A stretch of 64,000 nucleotides of DNA, taken from the NCBI RefSeq assembly GCF_051014445.1, contig NC_135136.1, positions 24,694,001 through 24,758,000 of the forward strand, written 5' to 3'. The notes beneath the pieces were generated by a model that worked only from the letters and a program-made list of their open reading frames with translations, ran no database searches and was not told the origin of the DNA. Below are positions 21,170-36,400 of the stretch, piece by piece. The translations under genes and the position numbers were made by a program. The stretch's first letter is position 1, and each line of letters begins with the position of its first letter. Source of the DNA: Colletes latitarsis (taxonomy: Eukaryota; Arthropoda; Insecta; Hymenoptera; Colletidae).

Positions 21170-22588
21170 AGAAGTATTAAAAAAAGGGTAACGTGGAACT
21201 TGAAATGATTTTTTAGTTATTTTCTTTGGATATTAAAGTAGATTTCATTGGATGTAAGAGTAGATGTAATTGGACAGTTAAGTATTTTTTATTATACTGT
21301 TAAAGCAATGTGTTTTAAGGGGAGGAGGTTTAAACACCTCGCCTAACCTAACCTCGTCCGGATCTCGAGGGAAGGAACGCTGGGCAAATGGAAAATAATC
21401 GGTGCAAGTTGAATTTATTTTCGCTTAGTCGCCTTATACGATTAAGCCGTTTATTTCTTAAATTTTACTCTTAATTACAATAGATAGAAGAAAATAATTT
21501 TCTAATTTGTTGATGGAGACTTCGTTAAAAAGTAATTATTAACGTTTAAAGTTCCGTCGGTAAAATGCGCAAGATTTCGGGAGTATGTCTATTCCACTAA
21601 AAATGATTGTAATTGACCCCCGCAACCGCAAATAATTTTTCCAAAACGATTTGAATTGAATTTTTTTTTCCGTCGAACAACCGTTTTCACACCTTCTCGA
21701 ATTTTTTTCTAGAAAGTGGGTAGGATTTCTGGGGTATGTCTGTTCACCAAAAATGATTCTAATTGACCCCCACAGCTAACAATATTTTTTTCAGAACGAT
21801 TTGAAATATTTTAATTTCGTCGAAAAATTTCACACCTTCTCGAATTTTTTTCTAGAAAGTGGGTAGGATTTCGAGGGTATGTGTCATTACGCAATGACCA
21901 AAAATGATTGTAATTGACCCCCGCAACCGAAAATAATTTTTCCAAAACGATTTGAATTGAATTTTTTTTTCTCTGTCACCTAATTAGATTTTCGGTAAGG
22001 AATTTTTTTCTCGAAAATGCGTAGGATCTCGGGGGGTATGTGTAATGACCAAAAATTATTGTAATTTACCCTCACAACCGAAAATAATTTTTTTAGAACG
22101 ATTTGAAAAATTTTTTACCTCTTGTTTTATAGTTGTTCCTTCCGATCCATAGGCATAATTTATGAAAAATCTTTTAAATGTTTCATATAAATCTTGGCAA
22201 GAATTAAATTTTCTGTAAAAAAAAATTAAATAAATTTGTTCTCTGCCTTCTCTAGAAAAGAAAAAATTAAATGAGATGAAATCTTATACATTACATGCTT
22301 ACTTAAATCGCATTGAAAACGAATACCACAAATGTTTCAGAATAATCTGCAAAATGGTCTCACTCGCAAAGGGTTAATTGAGAAATAAATGTTTGGTAAT
22401 TGAAAACAGGTAAGCAGGTTATTAACCAGCTGTTTTTTTCGCTAAGACAAATTGAAAACTCGGTTCTAACAAGGAAAAGTTGGAATGGTACCCGGTTTTG
22501 GGTTAGGTTTTACTTTAAGATATGTATTATTAAAGTTATTACAGGTACTATTTTCAGAAATAGAACTATATTCTATTCACCACTAATC

Positions 22589-22666
22589 AGCGTGGCCGTG
22601 AGTGATAAGGTGTTTGCCTGCAAGTTCGAGCTTCTTCTTTTGCTCTGCAGATTCGAACCCTGGTAG
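22589..22666 (+). ncRNA. tRNA-like sequence, unit 3
   Basis: Same A box, B box and T-run as at 2459-2552. Confidence 0.38.
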
Positions 22667-24557
22667 AACAAATCTTTTTTTTATTTTTTCAATCATATTT
22701 TCGTACAATCGTACATAACATGTGACATTATATTTTTGTATGCCCTTCGAATATTTCTTTTTTTTAAAGTTGAATTTAACCAAAATTACATTTATAACAT
22801 AATATGTTATTTTCAATGTACGAAGTACATGAATCTGGATGGTACTTTTCGTAAAAACAGTCAAAACATAAAAATTTCAAGCACCACGTGCATCTAACGA
22901 AAGTTCTGTTTTCACAGAAATTACAAAATTTTCTATTTAATGATGATGATGGAATGGAATGACCGCTTCATTTACATTGATAAAATGTGAACCTTTTTTT
23001 GGATAGTCGTACCTCGTACTTTTTACCTTATACTTGAGGTAAAAAGGGGTATAACCGGGTAAAACAGTTTTATGACATTACCTGCTAACTCATGTTACTG
23101 TTCTGATGAAAATGAAACGCTATGTTTTGTATTCGACTATGTCCTTTTAAAATTTTTAATCCAACCCATACTTTGTATTAAACTGGTAAACGGGATCACT
23201 TTTCTTTTGTGGTTTAAACGGTTTGATGGTGCACGTTATTAATTCTGATGGATCGATACAATTATTTTTTTATGCAAAGTTAAGCCAAATCAAACATATA
23301 ATACTATACGGTTTATACGGTTTTATTATACGGTTATCTAAAAACATATCGAGGAAAATCATTATTAATTAATTTCTGCAACTATTAATTCTACTACTAA
23401 GTTTTGTTTATGTTATAAAAATAAAAACTCTCCTTATTGAAAAATCCCACAGCGTGCACGATACTGGCAAAGAGTGGATTCTCATTTTAATTTATTAATT
23501 TTCAATCTTAAACTATTGATTTTGAAAAATCGTATTAATAATATACATATGTTACGCTCACATATAAGAATAATAATAAGAAAAAAATTTCTTTTTTTTT
23601 CAATAATTAAAATATGATCAGGGGGTTTTAAAACCCATTTATTTTCGTAAAATAAATTTTACAAAATTTCTTTTTCAAACTACTTACGTACTTTGCTTAT
23701 GTGCGCCTACATCGTCATGTGCGTCGGAAAGTAAAAATGCCTGGGCAGTCAGTCGAGAATCTCGACTCGAGATTCCAAATCGTATGCCGTTGACGGGAGG
23801 TCGGATTTCAGTTGTTAAGAGCGAGAAGGCAAATGTGAGCCTTTCTCTCTCGACTCTCACGAGGCGGTCCGAAATTACTTCGGGCAGCGTCAGTTTGCCT
23901 TTGTCGACTTTCCGAAACATTACGAGCTCACGTACGCGTGAGAGAGCACACTATGCCTTCGGTGCACTTCTGGCACCTCTGATTTCAGACACTTCCTCTA
24001 AACCAATCAAAAAACTTTTCAAACAAAAGTTACACAGAAATGACAACACTTGACAAGAAATTAGCAAAACAGTTTTTATTCAACAAAAAATCAAGGTCGT
24101 TTCAATTTTTTTTTAACAAAAATATATAATTTTTGTCTATCGATTTGTTTGTTGTATCTTTGTATTCTCTTTAAAAAAAAAGTGTAAGAGGTCTTAGGTC
24201 GAAAATTGACTGGAATTCTTTAGAAGCTATGATTTTTGTTCCGAATTCCCATTCACGCGACACACTGTCTCCGCTCCGCCGCCCCCGGAGGAGGATTAAA
24301 CTTCATTAAATAAACGAAATACAGTTTGAAACCCTCCTATAACACGGTAGATCGGTTCCTATAAAATGCCGTGTTGTCTGAAACCGTGTTATATGAGACC
24401 TAACCCAGAGCCAGTTCACTCGAAAAGGGAGGGGAGTTTATGGTCCGAAAACTTATTAAAAACGAATATTTTTTTTTAATTCAATGACAGATTTTACCAC
24501 ACAGTATTTGTTTAAATAAGTAATATATTTAACATAACAGGAAATAATTAAATAAAT

Positions 24558-24677
24558 ATGAATGAGCGCAAGCAGGCTGTTGCAGCTCGTAATGCAAATC
24601 AAAACGTAACATACGAGAAACGTCGCGAGAAGGCGTCCCCAAGACGAAAGAAACAAAACCGTCAACGATGTGAATGA
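24558..24677 (+). CDS. Short basic 39-residue ORF, unit 3
   Basis: Same frame as at 4428-4547. Confidence 0.28.
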   Translation: MNERKQAVAARNANQNVTYEKRREKASPRRKKQNRQRCE

Positions 24678-24804
24678 CGCGCATCTCAACGACCTATTTT
24701 ATATCAAACACATATAGATCGCTTTCTCACATTCTATATAAGCAATTTAATTTTTCTATGTATACAGGGTGTTCGACCACCCCTGGGAAAAATTTTAATG
24801 GGAG

Positions 24805-25949
24805 ATTCTAGAGGCCAAAATAAGACGAAAATCAAGAATATCAATTTGTTGATGGAGGCTTCGTTAAAAAGTTAAATTAAATTAAATTAAATTAAAAAAT
24901 TTCAAATCGTTTTGGAAAAATTATTTTCGGTTGCGGGGGTCAATTACAATCATTTTTTATGAATACACATATCCCCGACAATCCTACCCTCCTTCGAGAA
25001 AAAAATTCGGGTAGGTGGTGAAATTTCTCGGCGAAAAAAAAAATTTTTGAAATCGTTCTAAAAAAATTATTTCCGATTGCAAGGGTCGATTATAATCATT
25101 TTTTATGAATAGATATACCCCGGAAATCCTACCCAGTTTGGAGAAAAAAATTCGAGAGGGTGTGAAATTTTTCAACAAAATTAAAAAATTTTTAATCGTT
25201 CTAAAAAAATTATTTCTGATTGCAGGGACCAATTATAATAATTTTTGGTCGATAGACATACCCTCGAAATCGTAACCATTTTCGAGAAAAAAATTCCTTA
25301 CCGAAAATACAATTTCAGACGAAAAATGCTTCCCGTAAATTTTATGTTTGAATCTTTAAAACACCATAACTTCTGAACGGATTGGACGATTTTAATGTTA
25401 AAAAAGCCAAACGCCGCGTATTTTAGTGTAGAATATGTAACAATTATAAAAATATTGGAAAGGTTGTTCCTTGGCCCCGTAATGTTAGAAAACCCCCATA
25501 AAAATGGTCCAATTTTCAACTTATATAGCCATAACTCCTATAATAGTGAATATATTTCAATGAAACTTTTTTCTCAAGTAGAGCCCATAGGTACCTACAA
25601 AAAAGTATTAAACAACTTTTCTGTAGGACGTCAAGCGAAATTATTAAAAATCAAAAACGAATTTTTAAGAAAAATCAACAGGGGATAGGTAGGTAGGTAG
25701 GTAGGTAGGTAGGTAGGTGCCTAAATTTTTCGGCGAAATTGAAAAGTTTCAAATCGTTCTGGAAAAATTATTTTCGGTTGCGGAGGTAAATTATAATCAT
25801 TTTCGGTGAATAGACATACTCCCGAAATCTTACCCACTTTCGAGAAAAAATTCAGTATTGGCGGAACTTTAAACGTTAATAACTTTTTAACGAAGCCACC
25901 ATCAACAAATTGGTATTCTTGATTTTCGTCTTATTTTGGCCTCTAGAAT
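24805..25949. mobile_element. Foldback element, unit 3
   Basis: Uninterrupted copy with the same inverted ends and internal repeats as at 4675-5819. Confidence 0.68.
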
Positions 25950-26264
25950 GTATGTATGTATAACAGAAAACAAAAAAACACAAAAAATATTATTTTAATT
26001 TAACGCAACCTTAATTTAATAAATTATAATTTCTAATAATATATTTTTTCATGTAAAGCCACTATATTTCTTTCATTATTCTTTCGCGTCATTACTTTAA
26101 GGTAATTTAGGTTTTAAATATGTTAAGCAAAAATCATGTTATCCAGTGCTGTACAAAGGTTTTCGCAATTTTCTTATCGTGTTAGAGCGAAAGCGTGTTA
26201 TAGGGGATATGATGCCGTGTTGCAGGGGACAAGCATCCCTGTATAGGGAAATTCTCTTTTACAA

Positions 26265-26550
26265 ATGTCGACGGAATCCCGACGTAACACCTGTATTCAC
26301 GAGTTGTTATTAATGAAGTTGAAGGTAGACGATCAACCAAGATTCACACGTAACCAGTCTTCCGAATTCAAGGACACTTCAATTTGGCGACAAGCATGGG
26401 ATGCTGCTCACGAAATACACGAAACTTTCGTCGTGAGAGTAGCAGGTGAAATTTACTTACATAACCTAAATCGAGCACGTACTCTACCTCACTTACGGGC
26501 ACGAACGTAAGGCGATTTATACAGTCGATATCGCCGATTTTTACAAAAGG
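26265..26550 (+). pseudogene. Histone H3-fold (cenH3-like) sequence, unit 3
   Basis: Copy with the same 81-residue frame (26265-26510) and the same L2-alpha3-like segment in the next frame. Confidence 0.55.
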
Positions 26551-29500
26551 TAAGTTTTAACATTTAAGTAAACAAAGCCTCTGTAAGTTTTATTTTCCAT
26601 ACTTCAAAAGTAAAAATAAATACATGAAAAAAGAAAAAAACGTTCTTGACAAGTCCTATAAAATACTTGAGTTCAGTTTGTTCATAATTCATCGGTAAAA
26701 GAATCTAACTCTATGTTATCCGATACACAAGATATAAAGTCAGTTTCTCCTTTCATTATTAGATGCGTTGACTTTAATTTTATAAATTATGATGATAAGT
26801 ATGATGATTTTACAGAAAGAGTTTATTTTTAATATTAAAGATTTCCTATATAAAGACAAGAAGGATATTTTTACCAATATCTATCTATCTATCTTAATAT
26901 TCTTCCCACTTGGCCCACTTACTTTAACGAGTCTGAGTAAATCATCAGTACTATCTCTATTTTTATTAATAAAAATAATAGTTGGATAACATAGAACTTA
27001 ATATTATTAGTCACACCACTAATAAAATGAATCTGCGATTCCATATCCAAAGATATAGTATAAGCTAGAAAATTCAGATTATTCAAGTTACTTCTATCAC
27101 TGGTCAAATTTTTTATGAAATTCATGCTCTTTAAAATATAATTATAATCTACTGGGACTTTTAGTTAACTTATGTTTTAATAAATCAATAATCAAAGTAT
27201 CTATAATTAATATTAAAATCAAATAAGAGTAGTCGAAATAGTATTAATATTATCTTTTGTTAATACTATCAGTCTCTGATATTTAAATTTTATTAAATAT
27301 TTTAAATCTGTTATCACCTTGTTCAAATAATTTATTACTAGCTTTGATAATATATTTTGGGATGGATGTTTTAAGAATGGAATAAAAGGAATTCAGTTGT
27401 GAATTTTTATGAGGAATAAAGGGATATTATTATACTATCAACATGTATATCGTTCTTTAACTTGCCCATTTAGATATTTATATACTTGTATAAATATAAA
27501 CCCACACTAAAATCATGTAAATATCTAAATCATTTTTAAATCTATGATTTGGAAAATTTTAGGGACTTGGAACTTAATTCATCTTTTATCTTACAGTTTT
27601 ATCACACTTTAGAAGATAAAAATCATAATTAAACTTACATATACATAAATAATAATTTAATTTATTTTGCATAAAAACAGTCCTCTTCGTGCCTTTATAT
27701 TTTCATTTTCTATGACCAAAAATTCGAAATTCGTTTCATTTTTACAAAAAAAGTGATTGGGATGTCCCAATCGGTAAGTATCATTTGTCGATTATCTTAA
27801 ATATCTTATTATATTTTTTATATACTAAATTTTCAAACCTCTTTACCTTGATATCTTCTTTTTCATGTAATTTGAATACTTTTCTAAAGTAATCTTTTGT
27901 AAAATGTTCTGTTAATCTAAATTATCTAATAAATCTATATCAGAATTAGTTAATTCTGTTATAAGATAAGTGAAATCAATGAAGACGAAGTTGCCAATAT
28001 CAATTAAGTCAACTACTTTTGGTAATACATTTGGTTAAACATTCTTTCTTATTTTTTATCTCTGAATTTCGAGATTACACAGATTAAAAAAATTTGTCTC
28101 TCTTTATTATTGTATCTATTTTTTCAGAGGGTAAATAGGTTCGTCATCCCCTTCTTCATTTGGCTTATCTTCATTTTCTTTCTTTCTTTCTTTCTTTATT
28201 TGAAATTTGAAAAGTCTATTATTAACTTTTATTAACTTAACCCAGACCTAACCAGACCACAATTCATCTTTCATATATTACTTCTAAATTCTTTCTTATT
28301 AATACTTTTCTGTATTAAAAAGGTAAGTAGTCTTTCATGTGATGCTTATTCAACATTCTTACTACAGCTTGGTGTTGTTGTTGTTAATTGTTGTTTCTTT
28401 TTTTTACCAAGAATAAAGTTATTTAAGAAGTTTATGCAGAAAATTTCACGTGAAAAATTTATTTTCTTAGAAAAGTACAACGTAGAACTATGATATGATA
28501 TGTTGTTTGTTTATAAAATCATCAATAACTACGTATAAATATGGAATTATATGGATTATATGGAAATATGGAATTATTCTATATTCTAACATTTAAACGA
28601 CATTATACATACAATAATTGTATTAACCATATATCCAAGCTAACCAGTTTAGCCAGCATATGGACTTCTTTAACAGTTCTCCGTATTCCTTCAAATAGCA
28701 TGTCATTAGTGTTGTACGCACTGCATCTCATATTATACGCAATTAATGTGACTTTTATACATATTATGCAACTGTATTATATCAACAAAGGGTGTACAAA
28801 CCCGTAAATAAATAAATAAATAAATAAATAAAGAAGTATTAAAAAAAGGGTAACGTGGAACTTGAAATGATTTTTTAGTTATTTTCTTTGGATATTAAAG
28901 TAGATTTCATTGGATGTAAGAGTAGATGTAATTGGACAGTTAAGTATTTTTTATTATACTGTTAAAGCAATGTGTTTTAAGGGGAGGAGGTTTAAACACC
29001 TCGCCTAACCTAACCTCGTCCGGATCTCGAGGGAAGGAACGCTGGGCAAATGGAAAATAATCGGTGCAAGTTGAATTTATTTTCGCTTAGTCGCCTTATA
29101 CGATTAAGCCGTTTATTTCTTAAATTTTACTCTTAATTACAATAGATAGAAGAAAATAATTTTCTAATTTGTTGATGGAGACTTCGTTAAAAAGTAATTA
29201 TTAACGTTTAAAGTTCCGTCGGTAAAATGCGCAAGATTTCGGGGGTATGTCTATTCCACTAAAAATGATTGTAATTGACCCCCGCAACCGCAAATAATTT
29301 TTCCAAAACGATTTGAATTGAATTTTTTTTTCCGTCGAACAACCGTTTTCACACCTTCTCGAATTTTTTTCTAGAAAGTGGGTAGGATTTCTGGGGTATG
29401 TCTGTTCACCAAAAATGATTCTAATTGACCCCCACAGCTAACAATATTTTTTTCAGAACGATTTGAAATATTTTAATTTCGTCGAAAAATTTCACACCTT

Positions 29501-30249
29501 CTCGAATTTTTTTCTAGAAAGTGGGTAGGATTTCGAGGGTATGTGTCATTACGCAATGACCAAAAATGATTGTAATTGACCCCCGCAACCGAAAATAATT
29601 TTTCCAAAACGATTTGAATTGAATTTTTTTTTCTCTGTCACCTAATTAGATTTTTGGTAAGGAATTTTTTTCTCGAAAATGCGTAGGATCTCGGGGGTAT
29701 GTGTAATGACCAAAAATTATTGTAATTTACCCTCACAACCTAAAATAATTTTTTTAGAACGATTTGAAAAATTTTTTACCTCTTGTTTTATAGTTGTTCC
29801 TTCCGATCCATAGGCATAATTTATGAAAAATCTTTTAAATGTTTCATATAAATCTTGGCAAGAATTAAATTTTCTGTAAAAAAAAATTAAATAAATTTGT
29901 TCTCTGCCTTCTCTAGAAAAGAAAAAATTAAATGAGATGAAATCTTATACATTACATGCTTACTTAAATCGCATTGAAAACGAATACCACAAATGTTTCA
30001 GAATAATCTGCAAAATGGTCTCACTCGCAAAGGGTTAATTGAGAAATAAATGTTTGGTAATTGAAAACAGGTAAGCAGGTTATTAACCAGCTGTTTTTTT
30101 CGCTAAGACAAATTGAAAACTCGGTTCTAACAAGGAAAAGTTGGAATGGTACCCGGTTTTGGGTTAGGTTTTACTTTAAGATATGTATTATTAAAGTTAT
30201 TACAGGTACTATTTTCAGAAATAGAACTATATTCTATTCACCACTAATC

Positions 30250-30327
30250 AGCGTGGCCGTGAGTGATAAGGTGTTTGCCTGCAAGTTCGAGCTTCTTCTT
30301 TTGCTCTGCAGATTCGAACCCTGGTAG
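30250..30327 (+). ncRNA. tRNA-like sequence, unit 4
   Basis: Same A box, B box and T-run as at 2459-2552. Confidence 0.38.
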
Positions 30328-32218
30328 AACAAATCTTTTTTTTATTTTTTCAATCATATTTTCGTACAATCGTACATAACATGTGACATTATATTTTTGT
30401 ATGCCCTTCGAATATTTCTTTTTTTTAAAGTTGAATTTAACCAAAATTACATTTATAACATAATATGTTATTTTCAATGTACGAAGTACATGAATCTGGA
30501 TGGTACTTTTCGTAAAAACAGTCAAAACATAAAAATTTCAAGCACCACGTGCATCTAACGAAAGTTCTGTTTTCACAGAAATTACAAAATTTTCTATTTA
30601 ATGATGATGATGGAATGGAATGACCGCTTCATTTACATTGATAAAATGTGAACCTTTTTTTGGATAGTCGTACCTCGTACTTTTTACCTTATACTTGAGG
30701 TAAAAAGGGGTATAACCGGGTAAAACAGTTTTATGACATTACCTGCTAACTCATGTTACTGTTCTGATGAAAATGAAACGCTATGTTTTGTATTCGACTA
30801 TGTCCTTTTAAAATTTTTAATCCAACCCATACTTTGTATTAAACTGGTAAACGGGATCACTTTTCTTTTGTGGTTTAAACGGTTTGATGGTGCACGTTAT
30901 TAATTCTGATGGATCGATACAATTATTTTTTTATGCAAAGTTAAGCCAAATCAAACATATAATACTATACGGTTTATACGGTTTTATTATACGGTTATCT
31001 AAAAACATATCGAGGAAAATCATTATTAATTAATTTCTGCAACTATTAATTCTACTACTAAGTTTTGTTTATGTTATAAAAATAAAAACTCTCCTTATTG
31101 AAAAATCCCACAGCGTGCACGATACTGGCAAAGAGTGGATTCTCATTTTAATTTATTAATTTTCAATCTTAAACTATTGATTTTGAAAAATCGTATTAAT
31201 AATATACATATGTTACGCTCACATATAAGAATAATAATAAGAAAAAAATTTCTTTTTTTTTCAATAATTAAAATATGATCAGGGGGTTTTAAAACCCATT
31301 TATTTTCGTAAAATAAATTTTACAAAATTTCTTTTTCAAACTACTTACGTACTTTGCTTATGTGCGCCTACATCGTCATGTGCGTCGGAAAGTAAAAATG
31401 CCTGGGCAGTCAGTCGAGAATCTCGACTCGAGATTCCAAATCGTATGCCGTTGACGGGAGGTCGGATTTCAGTTGTTAAGAGCGAGAAGGCAAATGTGAG
31501 CCTTTCTCTCTCGACTCTCACGAGGCGGTCCGAAATTACTTCGGGCAGCGTCAGTTTGCCTTTGTCGACTTTCCGAAACATTACGAGCTCACGTACGCGT
31601 GAGAGAGCACACTATGCCTTCGGTGCACTTCTGGCACCTCTGATTTCAGACACTTCCTCTAAACCAATCAAAAAACTTTTCGAACAAAAGTTACACAGAA
31701 ATGACAACACTTGACAAGAAATTAGCAAAACAGTTTTTATTCAACAAAAAATCAAGGTCGTTTCAATTTTTTTTTAACAAAAATATATAATTTTTGTCTA
31801 TCGATTTGTTTGTTGTATCTTTGTATTCTCTTTAAAAAAAAAGTGTAAGAGGTCTTAGGTCGAAAATTGACTGGAATTCTTTAGAAGCTATGATTTTTGT
31901 TCCGAATTCCCATTCACGCGACACACTGTCTCCGCTCCGCCGCCCCCGGAGGAGGATTAAACTTCATTAAATAAACGAAATACAGTTTGAAACCCTCCTA
32001 TAACACGGTAGATCGGTTCCTATAAAATGCCGTGTTGTCTGAAACCGTGTTATATGAGACCTAACCCAGAGCCAGTTCACTCGAAAAGGGAGGGGAGTTT
32101 ATGGTCCGAAAACTTATTAAAAACGAATATTTTTTTTTAATTCAATGACAGAATTTACCACACAGTATTTGTTTAAATAAGTAATATATTTAACATAACA
32201 GGAAATAATTAAATAAAT

Positions 32219-32338
32219 ATGAATGAGCGCAAGCAGGCTGTTGCAGCTCGTAATGCAAATCAAAACGTAACATACGAGAAACGTCGCGAGAAGGCGTCCC
32301 CAAGACGAAAGAAACAAAACCGTCAACGATGTGAATGA
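32219..32338 (+). CDS. Short basic 39-residue ORF, unit 4
   Basis: Same frame as at 4428-4547, upstream of copia copy 2. Confidence 0.28.
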   Translation: MNERKQAVAARNANQNVTYEKRREKASPRRKKQNRQRCE

Positions 32339-33123
32339 CGCGCATCTCAACGACCTATTTTATATCAAACACATATAGATCGCTTTCTCACATTCTACAT
32401 AAGCAATTTAATTTTTCTATGTATACAGGGTGTTCGACCACCCCTGGGAAAAATTTTAATGGGAGATTCTAGAGGCCAAAATAAGACGAAAATCAAGAAT
32501 ATCAATTTGTTGATGGAGGCTTCGTTAAAAAGTTAAATTAAATTAAATTAAATTAAAAAATTTCAAATCGTTTTGGAAAAATTATTTTCGGTTGCGGGGG
32601 TCAATTACAATCATTTTTTATGAATACACATATCCCCGACAATCCTACCCTCCTTCGAGAAAAAAATTCGGGTAGGTGGTGAAATTTCTCGGCGAAAAAA
32701 AAAATTTTTGAAATCGTTCTAAAAAAATTATTTCCGATTGCAAGGGTCGATTATAATCATTTTTTATGAATAGATATACCCCGGAAATCCTACCCAGTTT
32801 GGAGAAAAAAATTCGAGAAGGTGTGAAATTTTTCAACAAAATTAAAAAATTTTTAATCGTTCTAAAAAAATTATTTCTGATTGCAGGGACCAATTATAAT
32901 AATTTTTGGTCGATAGACATACCCTCGAAATCGTAACCATTTTCGAGAAAAAAATTCCTTACCGAAAATATAATTTCAGACGAAAAATGCTTCCCGTAAA
33001 TTTTATGTTTGAATCTTTAAAACACCATAACTTCTGAACGGATTGGACGATTTTAATGTTAAAAAAGCCAAACGCCGCGTATTTTAGTGTAGAATATGTA
33101 ACAATTATAAAAATATTGGAAAG

Positions 33124-33368
33124 TGTTAAGATTCCACATCGGGGGGCGACCCGAATCGAGTCATACGCCCCTGTCGTTGCCTCGTCGGGACCGACGCGCG
33201 ACTGTTTGGCGACGACGAGTTTGCAGTTGTTTCTTCTTCATATAACGACATGTTTTACCTTTCCGCGACTACGACGTTTATTCATGTTATGTATAATTAA
33301 TAAATCTTGTTTGTGAGTTAACACCATTTCATTTCCGAGTCTTCTAACCGGGAGCTGCCCTCCAAACA
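33124..33368 (+). repeat. 5' LTR of copia copy 2 (245 bp)
   Basis: Same sequence as the LTRs of copy 1; TG...CA ends, TATAA at 33241 and AATAAA at 33299. Confidence 0.96.
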
Positions 33369-33382
33369 GGTTATGGGCCCAG
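33369..33382 (+). other. Primer-binding site, initiator tRNA-Met internal type (copy 2)
   Basis: Same 14-base site as in copy 1, directly after the 5' LTR. Confidence 0.9.
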
Positions 33383-33475
33383 ATAGGAAATCGAAAGAAG
33401 TGTAACATCGGCAAATAACGCGAGTGTCGTGATTGTGCGTCTCCTGAGTTCGTGCGATTTTTTTTTTCTTCCAAG

Positions 33476-36400
33476 ATGACGACGACGTCGGTTAAAATCG
33501 AGTCTTTGACGAAGGATAACTACGATACTTGGAAGATCCATATGGAATCGTTATTAATAAAGAACGAAATGTGGGATTATGTCAACGGCGAAACGAAAAA
33601 GCCGGAACTTGTAGAGGGGAACGCGGCATCAATCGAAGCGGTAAAGAAATGGGAGAAGGAAGATCGCAAGGCAAAGTCCGACATCATCCTTGGAATCAGC
33701 CCGAGAGAATTAAAGCAGGTGAAGGAATGCGTCACTTCCCGAGATGTTTGGCTACGTTTACAAAAGACGTATCAATCAAAAGGTCCGGCTCGGAAAGCCA
33801 CGCTGCTGAAACGCCTTATGCTGCATCGCATGGAGGAAAATGGTGACATTCGAGATCACCTCAGGGATTTTTTCGACACGTTGGATAAATTGACCGATAT
33901 GGGGGTAATCCTGGATCAAGACCAACTGTCGATAATGTTGCTCTATAGTTTACCAATGAGCTTCGAAAATTTCCGATGCGCAATTGAATCGAGAGACAAC
34001 TTACCGCCACCAGAGGACCTTCGAGTAAAAATCGTGGAAGAGAGCGACGCTCGAAAAAAGGACGAGCGCAGTGTCGAAACGAACGCACTCTTTGCGAAAA
34101 GGACAAATAGATATACAGGCGCGAACGCAAGAGGAAACAGTGAATCGAAAAGCGATCATAAGAGAAAAGTTAAGTGCTTTCGATGTCACAAATTCGGACA
34201 CAAAGTGAGCGAGTGTAAACAGCTACCGAAGAACGTCGAACAGGCGAAAACCGGCTTCTTTGTCTCATTGAAGACGCAAGAGGCGTACAGTGTGGAAGAA
34301 AATAGAAGTGATACTTGGTGCCTGGACAGTGGGTGCACGGCACACATGTGCAAAAATCGAGAGAAATTCGCGAATGGGGTTAAAATGTTTCCCGGAAAAC
34401 TAAATCTCGCGAATAGTGCATCGACGGAAGTTGCAGCGCGCGGAACTGTTTCTATGAACACAGTGGTAAATGGAAAAACAGACTTAGTTACTTTAAGTGA
34501 TACGCTACATGTCCCGGACTTACGTAGCAATTTATTATCAGTGAGTAAAATTACGGATAAAGGTTACAGTGTCGTGTTTGAAAAACACGTGGCGACGGTG
34601 GTAGACGGCAACCGAAAAACTGTTCTACGGGCACCTCGCGTAAACGGTCTTTACATTGTAAGGGAATCGGCACCTCAGTGTCGTACGGCCACTCGCACCA
34701 GCCCGATTTATCGATCGTTCGTGGCATCAGCTGAGGTATGGCATCGGAAGATGGGACATTTAAACTTTAAAGATCTTGAAAAGTGTGCTAGAGACGGTAA
34801 AGTACACGGAATAGACATTAAAAGATCTGGTAATTTAAAGTGCGATATATGCATTCGCGGAAAAATGTCTCGGTTACCTTTTACAAAGTCATCAGAACGG
34901 AGTTCTAGTTTATTAGAGATCGTTCATTCTGACGTATGCGGCCCTTTTCGCGTGAGATCGAATGGCGGTGCCGCGTATTTTGTGACTTTTATTGACGACT
35001 TTTCTCGATGGTGTGAGATCCGTATGATCAAGTCGAAAGATCAAGTTTTCGATAGTTTTAAAGATTTTAAAACGTATGCCGAGAATGTAACCGGAAAAAG
35101 GATTAAGTATTTGCAATCCGATAATGGGCGCGAATATGTGAATACCGCGTTTGACAAGTTCTTGAACGAAGCCGGTATTAAGCGACGACTCAGCGTCACT
35201 TACACCCCCGAACAGAATGGGCTAGCCGAAAGGAAGAACAAGACGATTTTGGACATGACGCGATGTCTGTTGTTGCAATCGTCGTTACCAGATGGTTTTT
35301 GGGGGGAAGCCGCAAACACGGCAAATTATATACGCAACCGATGCCCGTCTGCCAGCCTCGGAGGCACAACACCATTTGAAAAGTGGACAGGGCGAGTTCC
35401 AGACGTACGTCATCTACGGATTTTTGGTTGCGACGTGTATTCTCGTGACAGGACACCGAATCAGGGGAAGCTCAGACCCCGTTCAAGAAGAGGAATATTC
35501 GTCGGATATTCGGAGACCTCAAAGGCTTATCGTGTGTGGGTTCCAGAAGAAAGAAGAATCGACATCACGCGCGATGTTATTTTCATGGACGAAAACTCCA
35601 TTGTAGAGAGGAAAGTCGATATACAAGAGAAGTCGACAACATCCGGAGAAGTAGGAAAATCTGAACCTACTGGACTTCTCGAGGTAGTATTATTCCCGAA
35701 TGACGATTCAAACGAGGAAAGAGGACAGATTCGTCAGCAAGAACCAGACGAGATCGTCGACGTTGAATCGGGGGAAGTGAGTGCTAGCGATTCAGGCGAC
35801 GACGTAACTGACGAGCAAGAGGAAACACCTAGACGAGCACGTGGACGTCCGCGGATCATAAGGACGGGTTTGAGGGGAAGACCTCGAAAATTGTTCCATA
35901 CGGCTACCAAAGCCGAGGTATGTGATACCGAAGAAGTTTTTCTGATGGAAGTACCATTGAAGAAAGCGCTAAACGGACCCGATATGAGCGAATGGATTCG
36001 TGCTATGGCTTCGGAACTCATCTCCATGTTGAAGAACGACACCTGGAAACTCGTACAACGACCTAAGGATCGGAAAGTGATTGGCAGCCGCACCGTCCTG
36101 ACGAACAAGTATCATCCGGACGGCACTCTGGCCAGGAGGAAGGCCCGAATCGTTGCTCGTGGTTTTTCACAAAGACCCGGCATCGATTTCTCGGAAACCT
36201 TTGCCCCAGTCGCGCGCGTGGGCTCCATTCGACTAATAACATCTCTCGCTGCTCAGTATGATTTGGACATTTTTCAGTTCGACGTAGAGACTGCCTACCT
36301 GAATGGCGAATTGGAAGAAGATGTCCTGATGGAGGTTCCAGACTTCACAGAAGACGTCTTGGAAGAAATAATCCGAACCAACAGCGGAAACAGAGACATC

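Larger units (their letters stand above)
20131..27796 (+). repeat. Macro-repeat unit 3, type A (7666 bp)
   Basis: Third copy, the same length as unit 1 and matching it at every type A site I compared. The offset to unit 1 is exactly 20130 bp throughout, so units 1+2 and 3+4 are successive copies of one 20130-bp dimer. The copia site is empty. Confidence 0.97.
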